Under the pieces are notes generated by a model. That model was not told the origin of the DNA and did not search any database. It worked only from the letters and a program-made list of their open reading frames with translations. Shown here one piece after another: positions 16,499 through 25,497 of a stretch of DNA of 64,000 bases; the stretch's first letter is position 1; the number at the start of each line of letters is the position of its first letter. Made by a program: the position numbers and the translations under genes. The DNA is from Arthrobacter sp. C2 (GTDB lineage: Bacteria > Actinomycetota > Actinomycetes > Actinomycetales > Micrococcaceae), in contig CP042428.1 in NCBI GenBank assembly GCA_024207135.1, positions 3,472,001 through 3,536,000 of the forward strand, read 5' to 3'.

Positions 16499-18953
16499 CG
16501 GCCGTCACCGGCTCGAACCCCAGCTCCCGGTACCCGGCCGAACGCTTGTCGTAGGCCCTGGCGATCACCGGGGTGCGGACATCGACATAGTCGTGCACCA
16601 CGGCATCGGCCTTGCCCGGGTACGGGCGGGTGACGCGTCCGGCGTACTGCAGGAGCCTGCCGCGGAAGGAAATCGGGGCCGCCAGAAAGAGCGTGTCCAG
16701 GCGCGGGCAGTCGAAGCCCTCGCCGATCAGCGACCCGGTGCCCAGCACCAGCAGCGGTTCGTCCGCCGGCGCGGAATTGATCCGCTCCATGGCTGCGCGG
16801 CGTGCCCCGGCCTTGAGCGAGCCGGTGAGCTCGACCGGATCCAGGCCAGCGGCGCGCAGCGATTCGGAAATCAGCTGCAGGTGCCGTTTCCAGGTCGAAA
16901 GCACCAGGACCTGCCTGCCCTGTGCGTGCGCCTCGATGATGTCGCCGGCGACCTGGGCCACGCGGGCCGGATCCTCGATGAGGATCTTGTGGATTTGCGT
17001 GATGCCGCCCGGCGAGCTCGGATCGATGTCCCCGTCGTACTCGAAGGCGGTCTCGTGCAGCCGTAGTTGCAGTGCCGGGGCCGGATACTCGGCGGCGCTT
17101 TGCGGCAATTCCCCGTGGCGTGGTGCGGTGAACTCGTGGGTGAAGCTGCCGAGCTGGTGGAAGATCAGCTCTTCCAGCCCGTCGCGCCGGTACGGGGTGG
17201 CGGTGAGCCCGAGCCAGCAGCGGGCAGGGATCTGGTTCATGACCTGGCTGAACGCGGCGGCGGGGACGTGGTGGCACTCGTCGACGACCACGAACCCATA
17301 CCCGGCGGCCAGCTCGGCGACGTTCTTGCGCCGCGCCAGCGTGGGCAGCAGCGCCACGTCGATCCGCCCGGTGGTCTTGGATTTCCCGCCGCCGATCTGC
17401 CCGGACTTCTCGCCCAGGAACCTCAGGATCTCCCCGCGCCACTGGTCCGCCAGCGTCTTGCGGTCCACCAGCACCAGCGTGGAGACGGACTTGGCCGCGA
17501 TCAGGGCGCAGGCCATGACGGTCTTGCCGCTGCCGGGGGCCGCCACCAGCACGCCGTGGGTGCGATTCGCCAGCGCCTTGAAGGCCCGCTCCTGCTCGGG
17601 GTGCAGGGTTGCGGTGAACGCGAAGTCCTGGGGCTGGCCGCCCACGCGCTCGTCGGTGAGCGCCAGGCGGCTGCCGGCGGTTTCCACCAGCTTCTCGAGC
17701 ATCGGCAGCAGCCCGCGTGGCAGGATGAGGTCGCCCTCGAGGCTCTCGTCGTAGCTGGCCAGGAAGCGCGGGATGCCCCAGGTGGAGCGGCGCTGGCGCT
17801 GGCGCTCGTAGAAGTCGGGGTTGGGCAGGGCCGCGGCGTGCTTCAGTGCGGTGACCATGGCCGGGCCCAGGTCGGTGGAGCGCAGGGTGATGCGTGCACC
17901 GATGACCGCTTGGACAATGGGCGCCGGGCGCGGGGAGATCTTGGAGGAGGCCGGGACCTCCAAACGGGTCTTGCGCCCGGTGGCCGGCGGCGGCAGGGAG
18001 CGCAGCAGTTTCTTCAGTTCCCCGGGGCTCACCCGGCCCAGCCCCGAGAGGTAGGCCCACTGGTCTCCGAAGGGTTCGAGGGTCGCGGGATCCAGGAAGA
18101 GCGTGGTGCCGTGCATCCGGCGCCGCCCCGAAAGCGGGGCGGCGATCAGGTTTCCCATGCCCTTGCCGGTGTGCCGGTCCTGGGAGGGGAAGAGCCGGTC
18201 GTAGCTGCGCAGCGACATCGAGCCGCGGATGCCCATGGCCTCGTGCAGCAGCGACGTGGCCAGGGCCCGGGCCGCCTCGGCCGGGACGAAGTGGGTGAAG
18301 AAGATCCACACGTGGGCCCCGCGCCCGGATTGCGAGACTTCCAGTGCGGCGGGGATGCCCCGGAAGCGGGCGGCCTTGAGATAGGCCAGGGCATCGAGCA
18401 TCGCGGCCGCACCGTCGAAGTCGGCGGCCACGAAGGCGCAGCTGTCGGCCTCGGTGAGTGGGTAGAGCCCGATGTGCTGCCGGCCCCGGAGGTGGGCCTC
18501 GACCTCGGCGGGGGTGAGCCGGGTGTAGTTCGTGTTGTCCCGGTCCATCCACTTGCGCCAGCCGCCGGGAACCGCCGGCACCCAGCCGGCCTTTCCCTCC
18601 GCGGCATTCTCCCAGCGCAGCGCAAAGACGTCGGTCCGGGTGCGGAACAGGTCCATATAGAAGGCGATCTTCTCGGCCTCCGGGGAGGCGGCGGTCACCG
18701 GGCCGGGCGCCGCCAGCGCAAGCTGCCCCTGGTCCGGGGCGGCGGCCCGGGCCTCGGAGGCGCCCAAGTCAAGCAGCTTGCGCAGCCGTTTGTTGTCGAT
18801 GCGCAGCGCCTCGAGCTCGCGCTGCACGGCGCTGGCAACCGCCTCGGCGCTGGCCACGTCTTCGACCTCCGGGTGGGCGGGCGCCATCGCGGCGATCGCT
18901 TCGTCATCCAGGGGAAGCTGCGTCTGGGCAGGATCGTGGCGTGCGGGACTCAC
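16476..18953 (-). CDS. TOTE-type archaeo-eukaryotic primase fused to SF2 helicase
   Basis: An 825-residue three-part protein. Residues ~35-70 form a charged coiled coil. Residues ~95-320 form an archaeo-eukaryotic primase (AEP) domain with FVAADFDG (catalytic acidic pair, ~174-180), SGRGAHVWIFF (~208-218) and SYDRLFPSQD...GMGNLIAAPL. The rest is a superfamily 2 helicase with APGSGKT (~471-477), DECHH (~556-560), GLTATPYRRDG and QYAGRVTRPYPGK (~765-777). This AEP family is the one databases label the TOTE conflict system primase. Start GTG 18953 has only a weak ribosome site. No partner nuclease or TPR gene is next to it; it overlaps the sialidase tail and stands 60 bp after the FMO stop on the same strand. 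Role in defence or repair is inferred from family only. Confidence 0.88.
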   Translation of the reverse strand: MSPARHDPAQTQLPLDDEAIAAMAPAHPEVEDVASAEAVASAVQRELEALRIDNKRLRKLLDLGASEARAAAPDQGQLALAAPGPVTAASPEAEKIAFYMDLFRTRTDVFALRWENAAEGKAGWVPAVPGGWRKWMDRDNTNYTRLTPAEVEAHLRGRQHIGLYPLTEADSCAFVAADFDGAAAMLDALAYLKAARFRGIPAALEVSQSGRGAHVWIFFTHFVPAEAARALATSLLHEAMGIRGSMSLRSYDRLFPSQDRHTGKGMGNLIAAPLSGRRRMHGTTLFLDPATLEPFGDQWAYLSGLGRVSPGELKKLLRSLPPPATGRKTRLEVPASSKISPRPAPIVQAVIGARITLRSTDLGPAMVTALKHAAALPNPDFYERQRQRRSTWGIPRFLASYDESLEGDLILPRGLLPMLEKLVETAGSRLALTDERVGGQPQDFAFTATLHPEQERAFKALANRTHGVLVAAPGSGKTVMACALIAAKSVSTLVLVDRKTLADQWRGEILRFLGEKSGQIGGGKSKTTGRIDVALLPTLARRKNVAELAAGYGFVVVDECHHVPAAAFSQVMNQIPARCWLGLTATPYRRDGLEELIFHQLGSFTHEFTAPRHGELPQSAAEYPAPALQLRLHETAFEYDGDIDPSSPGGITQIHKILIEDPARVAQVAGDIIEAHAQGRQVLVLSTWKRHLQLISESLRAAGLDPVELTGSLKAGARRAAMERINSAPADEPLLVLGTGSLIGEGFDCPRLDTLFLAAPISFRGRLLQYAGRVTRPYPGKADAVVHDYVDVRTPVIARAYDKRSAGYRELGFEPVTAATPRPAP

Positions 18954-19013
18954 ACCACCATTGTGCCCCGAAGCCCCGACAATACGCCGGAATTCGGGGC
19001 ACGGCGGCCGCCG

Positions 19014-20804
19014 TCAGGAGGCGTGGTGGGTTTCGGCCAGCGCGTAGACCGGGGTGTCGATGCCCTCGAAGCGGGCCTTGAGCTGCAGCGCCAGGTACTT
19101 GGAATAGTGCCGGGACTGGTGCAGGTTCCCTCCGTGGAACCACAGGTTCTCCTGCTGGGTCGGCTTCCACATGTTCCGCAGCTCGCCCTGCCACGGACCG
19201 GGGTCCTTGGTGGTGTCAGAGCCCAGGCCCCAGCACTTGCCCACGGCGTCGGCGACGTCCTGGGAGATGAGCTTGGCGGCCCAGCCGTTCATGGACCCGT
19301 AGCCGGTCGCGTAGATGACCGCGTCCGCAGGGAGCACCGTGCCGTCGTCGAGCACCACCGAGTCCTCGGTCAGCTGCGCCACGTCGCCGTGTGCCAGGGC
19401 GATGGACCCGTCGGCGACCAGCTCCGAGGCGCCGATGTTGATGTAGTAGCCCGAGCCGCGGCGCAGGTATTTGAGGAACAACCCGGAGTCGTCGTCGCCG
19501 AAGTCCAGGTCGAACCCGGCGTCGGCGAGCCCCTGGTAGAAGTCCGCGTCGTCGGCGCGGATCTTCTCGAAGGCCGGGCGGTGGAATTCGGGCAGCACCT
19601 TGTACGGGATGGAGGCGAAGATCAGGTCCGCGGTCTCGTGGTCGATGCCGTTGGCCAGCGCCTCCTCCGAGTACAGCGGGCCGAGCACGGTGTTCATCAG
19701 GGACTCGGAGCGCACGATGTGGGTGCTGGAGCGTTGCACCATCACGGGCCTGGCACCGTTCTGCACCAGGTCCGCACAGATGTCGTGGGCGGAGTTGTTG
19801 GCGCCGATGACCACCACGTCCTTGCCGCGGTACGCCTCGCCGCCCAGGTGGGTCGAGGAATGATTCTGTTCCCCGGCGAAGACATCCCGGCCCTCGAAGG
19901 AGGGGATGTTGGGGATCCCGGACATGCCGGTGGCGATGACCACGTGCGCGGGGTGGAGCGTGTGCGCCTTCCCCTCGCGGGTCAGCTGCACCGTCCAGCT
20001 GCCGGTGTCCGGGTCGTGGGTGGCGGAGGTGGCCTCGGTGTTGGACCAATAGTCCAGTTCCATCAGCCGGGTGTAGTGCTCCAGCCAGTCGCCCATCTTG
20101 TCCTTGGGGGTGAACACCGGCCAGTGGTCGGGGAACGGGATGTAGGGCATGTGGTCATACCAGACGGGGTCGTGCAGGCACAGCGAGTGGTAGCGCGAGC
20201 GCCACTGGTCGCCCGGGCGCGGGTGCTTGTCGATGACCAGCGCCGGGACGCCCAGGCGCTTGAGGCGCGCCGCCAGCCCGATGCCTCCCTGCCCGCCGCC
20301 GATGACCAGCACGTAGGGCTGTTCGGTGATGCCGAATTCGGCCTCGCGGCGGGTGCGCTTGTCCAGCCAGTTCTCCGAGGACATTTCGCTGCCGTGCTCG
20401 GCCCCGCGTTCGCGCAGCGCCCCCGCGGGTTCCGGGAAGTCGCGCAGTCCCTGGGCGGTGGAGAGCAGCGTCCAGCATTTTCCCTCGCGCAGCCGCAACA
20501 GCCCCTTGCCGTCGATGGACTTGTTGGTGAAGGTGTACCAGGCCTCGACCACGCCGTCGCCCTCGGTGGCGGAGGCCAGGGCGAGGTTCCGCGGCCAGGC
20601 GTCGGGCCCGACCCCGTCCAGCATGTCCTTGATTTCCCCGCGGCCCTCGGAGGTGTGCAGGTTCCAGGTCAGCGCGGACAGGTCCCGCCAGTAGGATTCC
20701 TCGCCGAAGAGGGCCGCGGCCGCTTCGGTGTTGCCCGCTCCCAGGGCGCGTTCCAGTTCCCCGAGCCATTGTTCCGCCGCGGCGCCGGCGTTCACTTCAG
20801 TCAT
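19014..20804 (-). CDS. Flavin-containing (Baeyer-Villiger/FMO-type) monooxygenase with NTF2-like N-terminus
   Basis: A 596-residue protein. Residues ~1-130 resemble an NTF2/SnoaL-like domain. From ~165 come an FAD-binding motif VLVIGGGQGGIGLAARL, an FMO-type fingerprint FAGEQNHSSTH near 290, and a second NADPH-binding dinucleotide motif VVVIGANNSAHD near 313. An ATGYG motif (IYATGYGSM) near 505 is the conserved FMO tail. It would oxygenate a heteroatom or carbonyl substrate with NADPH and O2. ATG 20804 has AAGGAG 6 bp upstream. The GAF-type activator lies directly upstream on the same strand, so this enzyme is its likely target. Substrate unknown. Confidence 0.88.
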   Translation of the reverse strand: MTEVNAGAAAEQWLGELERALGAGNTEAAAALFGEESYWRDLSALTWNLHTSEGRGEIKDMLDGVGPDAWPRNLALASATEGDGVVEAWYTFTNKSIDGKGLLRLREGKCWTLLSTAQGLRDFPEPAGALRERGAEHGSEMSSENWLDKRTRREAEFGITEQPYVLVIGGGQGGIGLAARLKRLGVPALVIDKHPRPGDQWRSRYHSLCLHDPVWYDHMPYIPFPDHWPVFTPKDKMGDWLEHYTRLMELDYWSNTEATSATHDPDTGSWTVQLTREGKAHTLHPAHVVIATGMSGIPNIPSFEGRDVFAGEQNHSSTHLGGEAYRGKDVVVIGANNSAHDICADLVQNGARPVMVQRSSTHIVRSESLMNTVLGPLYSEEALANGIDHETADLIFASIPYKVLPEFHRPAFEKIRADDADFYQGLADAGFDLDFGDDDSGLFLKYLRRGSGYYINIGASELVADGSIALAHGDVAQLTEDSVVLDDGTVLPADAVIYATGYGSMNGWAAKLISQDVADAVGKCWGLGSDTTKDPGPWQGELRNMWKPTQQENLWFHGGNLHQSRHYSKYLALQLKARFEGIDTPVYALAETHHAS

Positions 20805-20901
20805 GTCCTTCTCCTTCGAAAGCGTGTTGCGATGGAGACGATGCTATGAGCTGGGTCACAGTGCCGCGAGGGTTGCAGAAGGTTGCAATGCCCGCCGCGG
20901 T

Positions 20902-22062
20902 TCAGGGGCGGAAGTCCGCCGGCAGGCCCAGGCGGTAGGGCCGGGACTCGACCAGCCCGCCGAGCCGGGCGCGCAGCCTCGACAGCTCGGCGCGCACCGT
21001 GACGGTGGTGGTGGTCCCGGGCAGCCGTTCCATGAGTGCGTGGGCGTCAAGTCCCTCGGGGTTGGCCACCAGCAGCGCCAGGATCTGCCCGTGCCGCTCG
21101 CTGAGCCGGATCTCGGTCCGCTGCCCGTCCTGGATGATGGCGGCCACCGGCACGGGGGCCGGGGAGAATTCCAGCCGGGCGTCGGACGCACGGTCGCCAC
21201 CGTGCAGCAGCCAGCCCCCGGGGACCTCTTCGGCCACCACCGCACCGAGCTCGGGCACCCACGCCCCGCCGGCGCACAGGCCGCCCGGAAGCCGCAGGCG
21301 GTTCCCCACCCCGAAGCCCGCCGCATGCGCCACCCAGCCCTGCGCATCGACCAGCACGTGCCGGCCGGAAGGGACGGGAACCGAGCCGGCCAGCAGGTGC
21401 AGCGCGCCCTCGTGCCGCGCCGCCAGCAGGCCGGTGGCCTCCCGCGCCGTCGCGCTGACCAGCGCCAGGGTGTGCGGGTGGGCGGTGCGGTAGGAGCCGG
21501 AGAGCGTGATGGCGCCAAGCACCTGGCCGGAGCGTTCCTCGATGATCGGGGCGCTGGTGCACACCCAGGTGTGCTGTTCCTCGCGGGCGTGCTCCGGGCC
21601 AAAGATCTGCACCGGGGTGCGTTCGGCCATGGCGGCGCCCAGCCCGTTGGTGCCGACGTCGGTTTCCCGCCAGCGCGCGCCGGCGACGAATCCGATGTCC
21701 TCGCTGCGCCGGCGGATGGGGGAGGGCCCGGCAACCCACAGGACGTAGCCCTCGTCGTCGCTGATGACCAGCTCGTTGCCGGCATCCGCCGCCAGGGGCA
21801 GCAGGCGGTCCTCGAGCATCGGCACCAGGCCGGAAAGCACCGCCGCGCGTTCCCTGCGGTCCCCGATCCCCGCCGAACCCAGCGGCCGGACGGCAGGGTT
21901 CTTCAGCGACTGCCGCTGCCAGGACCTGGCCACCACGGGGCGCACCGGTGCGGGGATGGCCTCGGTGCTGGCCCACGCCCGGTACAGGGGCACCAGCGAG
22001 CGTGCCTTGGCCGCCGGGTCCTCGAATGCGGCCAGTGCGGCTTCCAGCCGTTGCACCTTCAT
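20902..22062 (-). CDS. GAF-domain transcriptional regulator (AcoR-like, lacking the AAA+ domain)
   Basis: A 386-residue regulator. Residues ~70-210 look like the GAF sensor of AcoR-type activators (DVGTNGLGAAM and HTWVCTSAPI are typical). The C-terminus (~320-386) is a small winged-helix-like DNA-binding region (LSERHGQILALLVANPEG...VRAELSRLR). The sigma-54 AAA+ module of classical AcoR is missing, as in many actinobacterial relatives. ATG 22062 is chosen because GGGAG sits 5 bp upstream; the open frame extends to 22095. It precedes the monooxygenase gene by 97 bp on the same strand and probably responds to its substrate. Confidence 0.85.
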   Translation of the reverse strand: MKVQRLEAALAAFEDPAAKARSLVPLYRAWASTEAIPAPVRPVVARSWQRQSLKNPAVRPLGSAGIGDRRERAAVLSGLVPMLEDRLLPLAADAGNELVISDDEGYVLWVAGPSPIRRRSEDIGFVAGARWRETDVGTNGLGAAMAERTPVQIFGPEHAREEQHTWVCTSAPIIEERSGQVLGAITLSGSYRTAHPHTLALVSATAREATGLLAARHEGALHLLAGSVPVPSGRHVLVDAQGWVAHAAGFGVGNRLRLPGGLCAGGAWVPELGAVVAEEVPGGWLLHGGDRASDARLEFSPAPVPVAAIIQDGQRTEIRLSERHGQILALLVANPEGLDAHALMERLPGTTTTVTVRAELSRLRARLGGLVESRPYRLGLPADFRP

Positions 22063-22217
22063 GTCTCCCGCCTCTCGCCCATTAGAGGATCGCACGGAAG
22101 CTCAATCCGCGGAAGGGGCGGGTGCATGCCCCTGCCCTCCGTGTCGCACCCGGGGGACGGCTGCCCTGCTTCGTCACAAGGTGGGCGGCGGAGAGCGGGA
22201 ACCGGGAGAATGAAAGC

Positions 22218-22787
22218 ATGAAACTTGGATTCATTCGCCATGGACAGACCAACTGGAACGCCGAAGGCCGCCTGCAGGGCTCCAGCGACATCCCGCTCAA
22301 CGACGTCGGACGCCAGCAGGCCCGTGACGCCGTGGCGGTGCTTGGCGCCGGAACGTGGGACGCCATCGTCAGCTCCCCGCTCTCCCGGGCGCGTGAAACG
22401 GCCGAAATCATCGCCGCCGGCCTGGGCATCGAACTTGGCCGCAGCTATGACGAACTCATCGAGCGCGACTACAGCCAGGCCGAGGGCATGACGGACGAGG
22501 AATGGGAAAAGCTCTGGCCCAACAAGGTCGGCGGCGGCATCGAGGCCCTGGACTCAGTGGTCGCCCGCGGAAGAGCGGCGATCGAGAAGATCGCCGCGGA
22601 CCTCCCGGGCAGGAACGTCGCGGTGGTGTGCCACGGGACGATCATCCGCTACACGCTCTCCGCGCTCGCCGGATGCACGTTCGACAGCATCCTCAACGGC
22701 TCGGTCTCGCTGCTGGACAACGACGAGGGACCCTGGAAGGTGCGCAGCGTCAACGGGCAGGCCGTGGACACCCCGCTCATCCGGTAG
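22218..22787 (+). CDS. Histidine phosphatase family protein (phosphoglycerate mutase-like)
   Basis: A 189-residue cytoplasmic enzyme with the RHG signature FIRHGQTNWN at residues 4-13, where His is the phospho-acceptor. The second arm SSPLSRARETAEII is near 55, the Glu region ELIERDYSQAEG near 80 and the second catalytic His VVCHGTIIR near 143. Such proteins remove phosphate from small metabolites or act as mutases; the substrate cannot be told. ATG 22218 has GGGAGAA upstream. It reads divergently from the GAF regulator across 155 bp. Confidence 0.92.
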   Translation: MKLGFIRHGQTNWNAEGRLQGSSDIPLNDVGRQQARDAVAVLGAGTWDAIVSSPLSRARETAEIIAAGLGIELGRSYDELIERDYSQAEGMTDEEWEKLWPNKVGGGIEALDSVVARGRAAIEKIAADLPGRNVAVVCHGTIIRYTLSALAGCTFDSILNGSVSLLDNDEGPWKVRSVNGQAVDTPLIR

Positions 22788-22908
22788 CCGGGTGGATGGC
22801 GTCGTCCCCGAGGAGCCATACCCATCCCGGCGGTGTCGTGAGACGATGCGAAGGTCCCCTGGGGTTTTTGGGGACACCACCATTTGTGCGCAGGGAGGGC
22901 GGAAAATC

Positions 22909-24108
22909 ATGGTCGAACGCATCGGGATCGTTGGCGCCGGGATCGTGGGCCTGGCCATCGCCCAGGCGCTGTCCCGCACGGGGGACTTCGACGTGACGGT
23001 GCTGGAGAAGGAATCCCGTGTGGCCATGCACCAAACCGGCCACAACTCCGGGGTCGTGCACGCCGGGCTGTACTACCAACCCGGCTCGCTCAAGGCCGAA
23101 CTCTGCGCCAAGGGGCGGGCGATGACCCGCGAATACTGCCAGGAGCATTCCCTTCCGTACCGCGAGGCCGGGAAACTCGTGGTGGCCCTGAATGCCGAAG
23201 AGGTCCCGCGGCTCGAGGAGATCCAGCGGCGCTCCGCCCTGAACGCGGTCCCCGGTCTGGCTCGCGTTTCCATGGCGCGGCTGCGCGAGATCGAGCCGCA
23301 TGCGGCGGGGGTCGCCGCGTTGCATTCCCCGCATACCGCGGTCGTCGACTATGCGGTGATTGCCGAAACCATGGCCCACCAGGTGCGGCGGGCCGGCGGC
23401 AGGGTGCTGCTTAACCAAAAGGTCCAGGCCGTTGAATCCTCGCCCGGCAGCTGCCGCGTTTCAACCTCCGGCACCACCCACGTCTTCGACCGGATGGTGG
23501 TCTGCGCCGGCCTGCATTCGGATGTCGTCGCCAAGCTGGTCGGGGCCTCGGACTCGCCACGGATACTGCCGTTCCGCGGCGAGTACTGGTCCCTGGCCCC
23601 CGAGCGCAACGACCTGGTCAAGGGCATGATCTACCCGGTTCCGGACCCCGCATTCCCGTTCCTCGGGGTCCACTTCACCCGCGGGGTCTATGGCGAAACG
23701 CATGTGGGGCCCAACGCCGTACCGGCACTGGCCCGGGAGGGGTATTCGTGGGGCAGGATCTCGGTCCGCGACACCGTCGAATCCCTGCGGTGGCCCGGGG
23801 CCGGAGCCCTGGCCAAGGCCCACTGGAAAATGGGTGGAAAGGAAATTGCCGCGTCGCTCTTCAAGCCGCTGTATTTCAAGGCTGCCCAGGCCTTCATCCC
23901 GGAGCTGCTGCCCTCTGACCTGCGGCACAAGACCACCGCGGGAGTTCGCGCCCAGGCATGGTCCAGGGACGGTTCCCTGCTTGATGACTTTGCCGTGGAC
24001 CAGGTCGGGCCGGTCACGCTGCTGCGCAACGCGCCCTCGCCGGCGGCAACCTCGGCCATGGCCATTGCCGAACACATCCTGGCGAACCACCTGGGAATCC
24101 GGACCTAG
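22909..24108 (+). CDS. lhgO: L-2-hydroxyglutarate oxidase
   Basis: A 399-residue DAO-fold flavoenzyme that oxidises L-2-hydroxyglutarate to 2-oxoglutarate. The FAD Rossmann motif IGIVGAGIVGLAIAQAL is at residues 5-21, and LhgO-specific text follows: HQTGHNSGVVHAGLYYQPGSLKA near 42-64, PFRGEYW near 225 and HTTAGVRAQA-like KTTAGVRAQA near 344. Start ATG 22909 follows AGGGAGGGCGG. It lies 121 bp after the phosphatase gene and converges on the next gene with a 21-bp gap. Function is well supported by the family motifs. Confidence 0.9.
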   Translation: MVERIGIVGAGIVGLAIAQALSRTGDFDVTVLEKESRVAMHQTGHNSGVVHAGLYYQPGSLKAELCAKGRAMTREYCQEHSLPYREAGKLVVALNAEEVPRLEEIQRRSALNAVPGLARVSMARLREIEPHAAGVAALHSPHTAVVDYAVIAETMAHQVRRAGGRVLLNQKVQAVESSPGSCRVSTSGTTHVFDRMVVCAGLHSDVVAKLVGASDSPRILPFRGEYWSLAPERNDLVKGMIYPVPDPAFPFLGVHFTRGVYGETHVGPNAVPALAREGYSWGRISVRDTVESLRWPGAGALAKAHWKMGGKEIAASLFKPLYFKAAQAFIPELLPSDLRHKTTAGVRAQAWSRDGSLLDDFAVDQVGPVTLLRNAPSPAATSAMAIAEHILANHLGIRT

Positions 24109-24129
24109 CTCCGCCGCGGTTCGCCGGGT

Positions 24130-25380
24130 TCAAGCCGGAGGGTATCCGTCGACGGCCGGGGCCTCGTCGGCCGGGTCCTTGAAACGGACCGCAACCTCGG
24201 AGGCCTTCGCGAGTTCAAGGACCAAGGGCTTGAGCAAGGCGGGCGGGATGGAAAGGGTTGAACCAATCTCGACCAGCCCCTCGTCGCACAGTCGTTCCAG
24301 CCGTCGCCAGGCAATCGCAATGATGTCGGCGTCTCCCCGCGGATCAAGGTCGGGTAGGCCGCGGACCGGGTGCTTGAGCACCTCGGTGTTGATCGGTTCC
24401 ACGGCCGCCTCCAACAGGAAATACCGGGTCAGGTACCCCATTTCCATCTCCTGGTAGCGGTCGCTGACCTCCTTGGAGAACGCCCCATACATGTTCCGGG
24501 CGACGGTGCGAACGACCTCGACAAGGTTCGCGGAGGGATCCTCGAGGAAGCCGATTGCCTCGGGGCTCGGGTAGGCCCGGCTGGCACTGAGCTCGATCAA
24601 TCCGGCACCGACCAGCGCGCCCCAATAAAGTTCAAGCCGGCCGACGCCTGTAGCGCTCTTGAACAAGACCGGACCGTTCGTGGGTTGCCCTCCGACCGGA
24701 AGGGCGCCGGAGACGGGCACGGCGTCGACGTCCAGGGCCGCGGCGGCCTCTTGGACGTGCTTCTTGTTGAGCACCTTCAAGCTGGTGATCTCGCGCCTTG
24801 GCCCGAGCCATTGCAGGAACGAGAGCACCCGCCTGGCCACCGGCAGCCTTCCGATGGCTTCGGCGAGCTCGTCCTCGGAGAGCTTGGGGACGGTGATGAT
24901 GGCGGCTTGAAGCTCGGGGATCGGGGAGTAGGACGGCTCGAAGCCGGGAAAGCTGAAGCACTTGAAGTAGGTGTCGAGCTGCACGAATTGCTCGTGGGTT
25001 CCGCCCCAGGTGCCGGTGGCGTGCAGGAACTCGAGGTAGGCGCCAAAGACGTGGGTCATGTCCAGGAAATCGTTGGTTTTCCCGAAGAACATCAGCTCAT
25101 CCAGTGTTGCCGCGAAGGCCTGGACATTCAGGAAGGTGATGTCGCTGTCCCTGTTGAGGCGTGCGTAGTGTCCGAGAAAGGCGGTGATTCGTGCCTTGAG
25201 CGCGTCTCCGCGGACGTCAAAATTCTTCTCGCGGCACCAAGCTTCGAACGCCGGGAGCACACGTGGAATCTCGCGCCGTATGCGATATTCACCGATGCTG
25301 ACGATGGCCGGCCCGCGGGATTCCCGTGGCGCCGGTTCGGCGTTCTTGGCTGTTTCCGGGTCCTTGTGAGACATCTTCAT
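24130..25380 (-). CDS. Unrecognised protein, member A of a two-copy family (downstream of DnaQ-BRCT exonuclease)
   Basis: A 416-residue soluble, mainly helical protein that I do not recognise. It is clearly homologous to the product of 35609-36775. Shared blocks in the same order include HYARL/HARL, LEFLHATGTWGG versus LFLAETGRWSG, LPVARRVLSFLQWLG versus LPMVATARALLAWVG, LYWGALVGAGLIEL versus TYWDALLRAGVLSF, and a C-terminal GLVEIG versus GLVRIG winged-helix-like piece. No catalytic motif or signal peptide is visible. It follows the exonuclease gene by 117 bp on the same strand, and member B likewise follows a SNF2 helicase. A nucleic-acid-linked role is suggested only by that parallel. ATG 25380 or 25374 could be the start. 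Confidence 0.75.
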   Translation of the reverse strand: MKMSHKDPETAKNAEPAPRESRGPAIVSIGEYRIRREIPRVLPAFEAWCREKNFDVRGDALKARITAFLGHYARLNRDSDITFLNVQAFAATLDELMFFGKTNDFLDMTHVFGAYLEFLHATGTWGGTHEQFVQLDTYFKCFSFPGFEPSYSPIPELQAAIITVPKLSEDELAEAIGRLPVARRVLSFLQWLGPRREITSLKVLNKKHVQEAAAALDVDAVPVSGALPVGGQPTNGPVLFKSATGVGRLELYWGALVGAGLIELSASRAYPSPEAIGFLEDPSANLVEVVRTVARNMYGAFSKEVSDRYQEMEMGYLTRYFLLEAAVEPINTEVLKHPVRGLPDLDPRGDADIIAIAWRRLERLCDEGLVEIGSTLSIPPALLKPLVLELAKASEVAVRFKDPADEAPAVDGYPPA

Positions 25381-25497
25381 TCCACACGTGTCGGGATTCG
25401 TGGCAATGCCTCATGATGACGGCAGGGCCGCTTTCGATTTGAGCATACTAGCGAGCCGGGGCCGTTAGTACTGCGAACGAAGGTTTTCTCGGCCGCC

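Noticed and set aside
17067-20849. 1260-codon plus-strand open frame
   Set aside because: It runs through two minus-strand genes with clear helicase and flavoenzyme motifs; its own text is repetitive Gly/Arg/Val.
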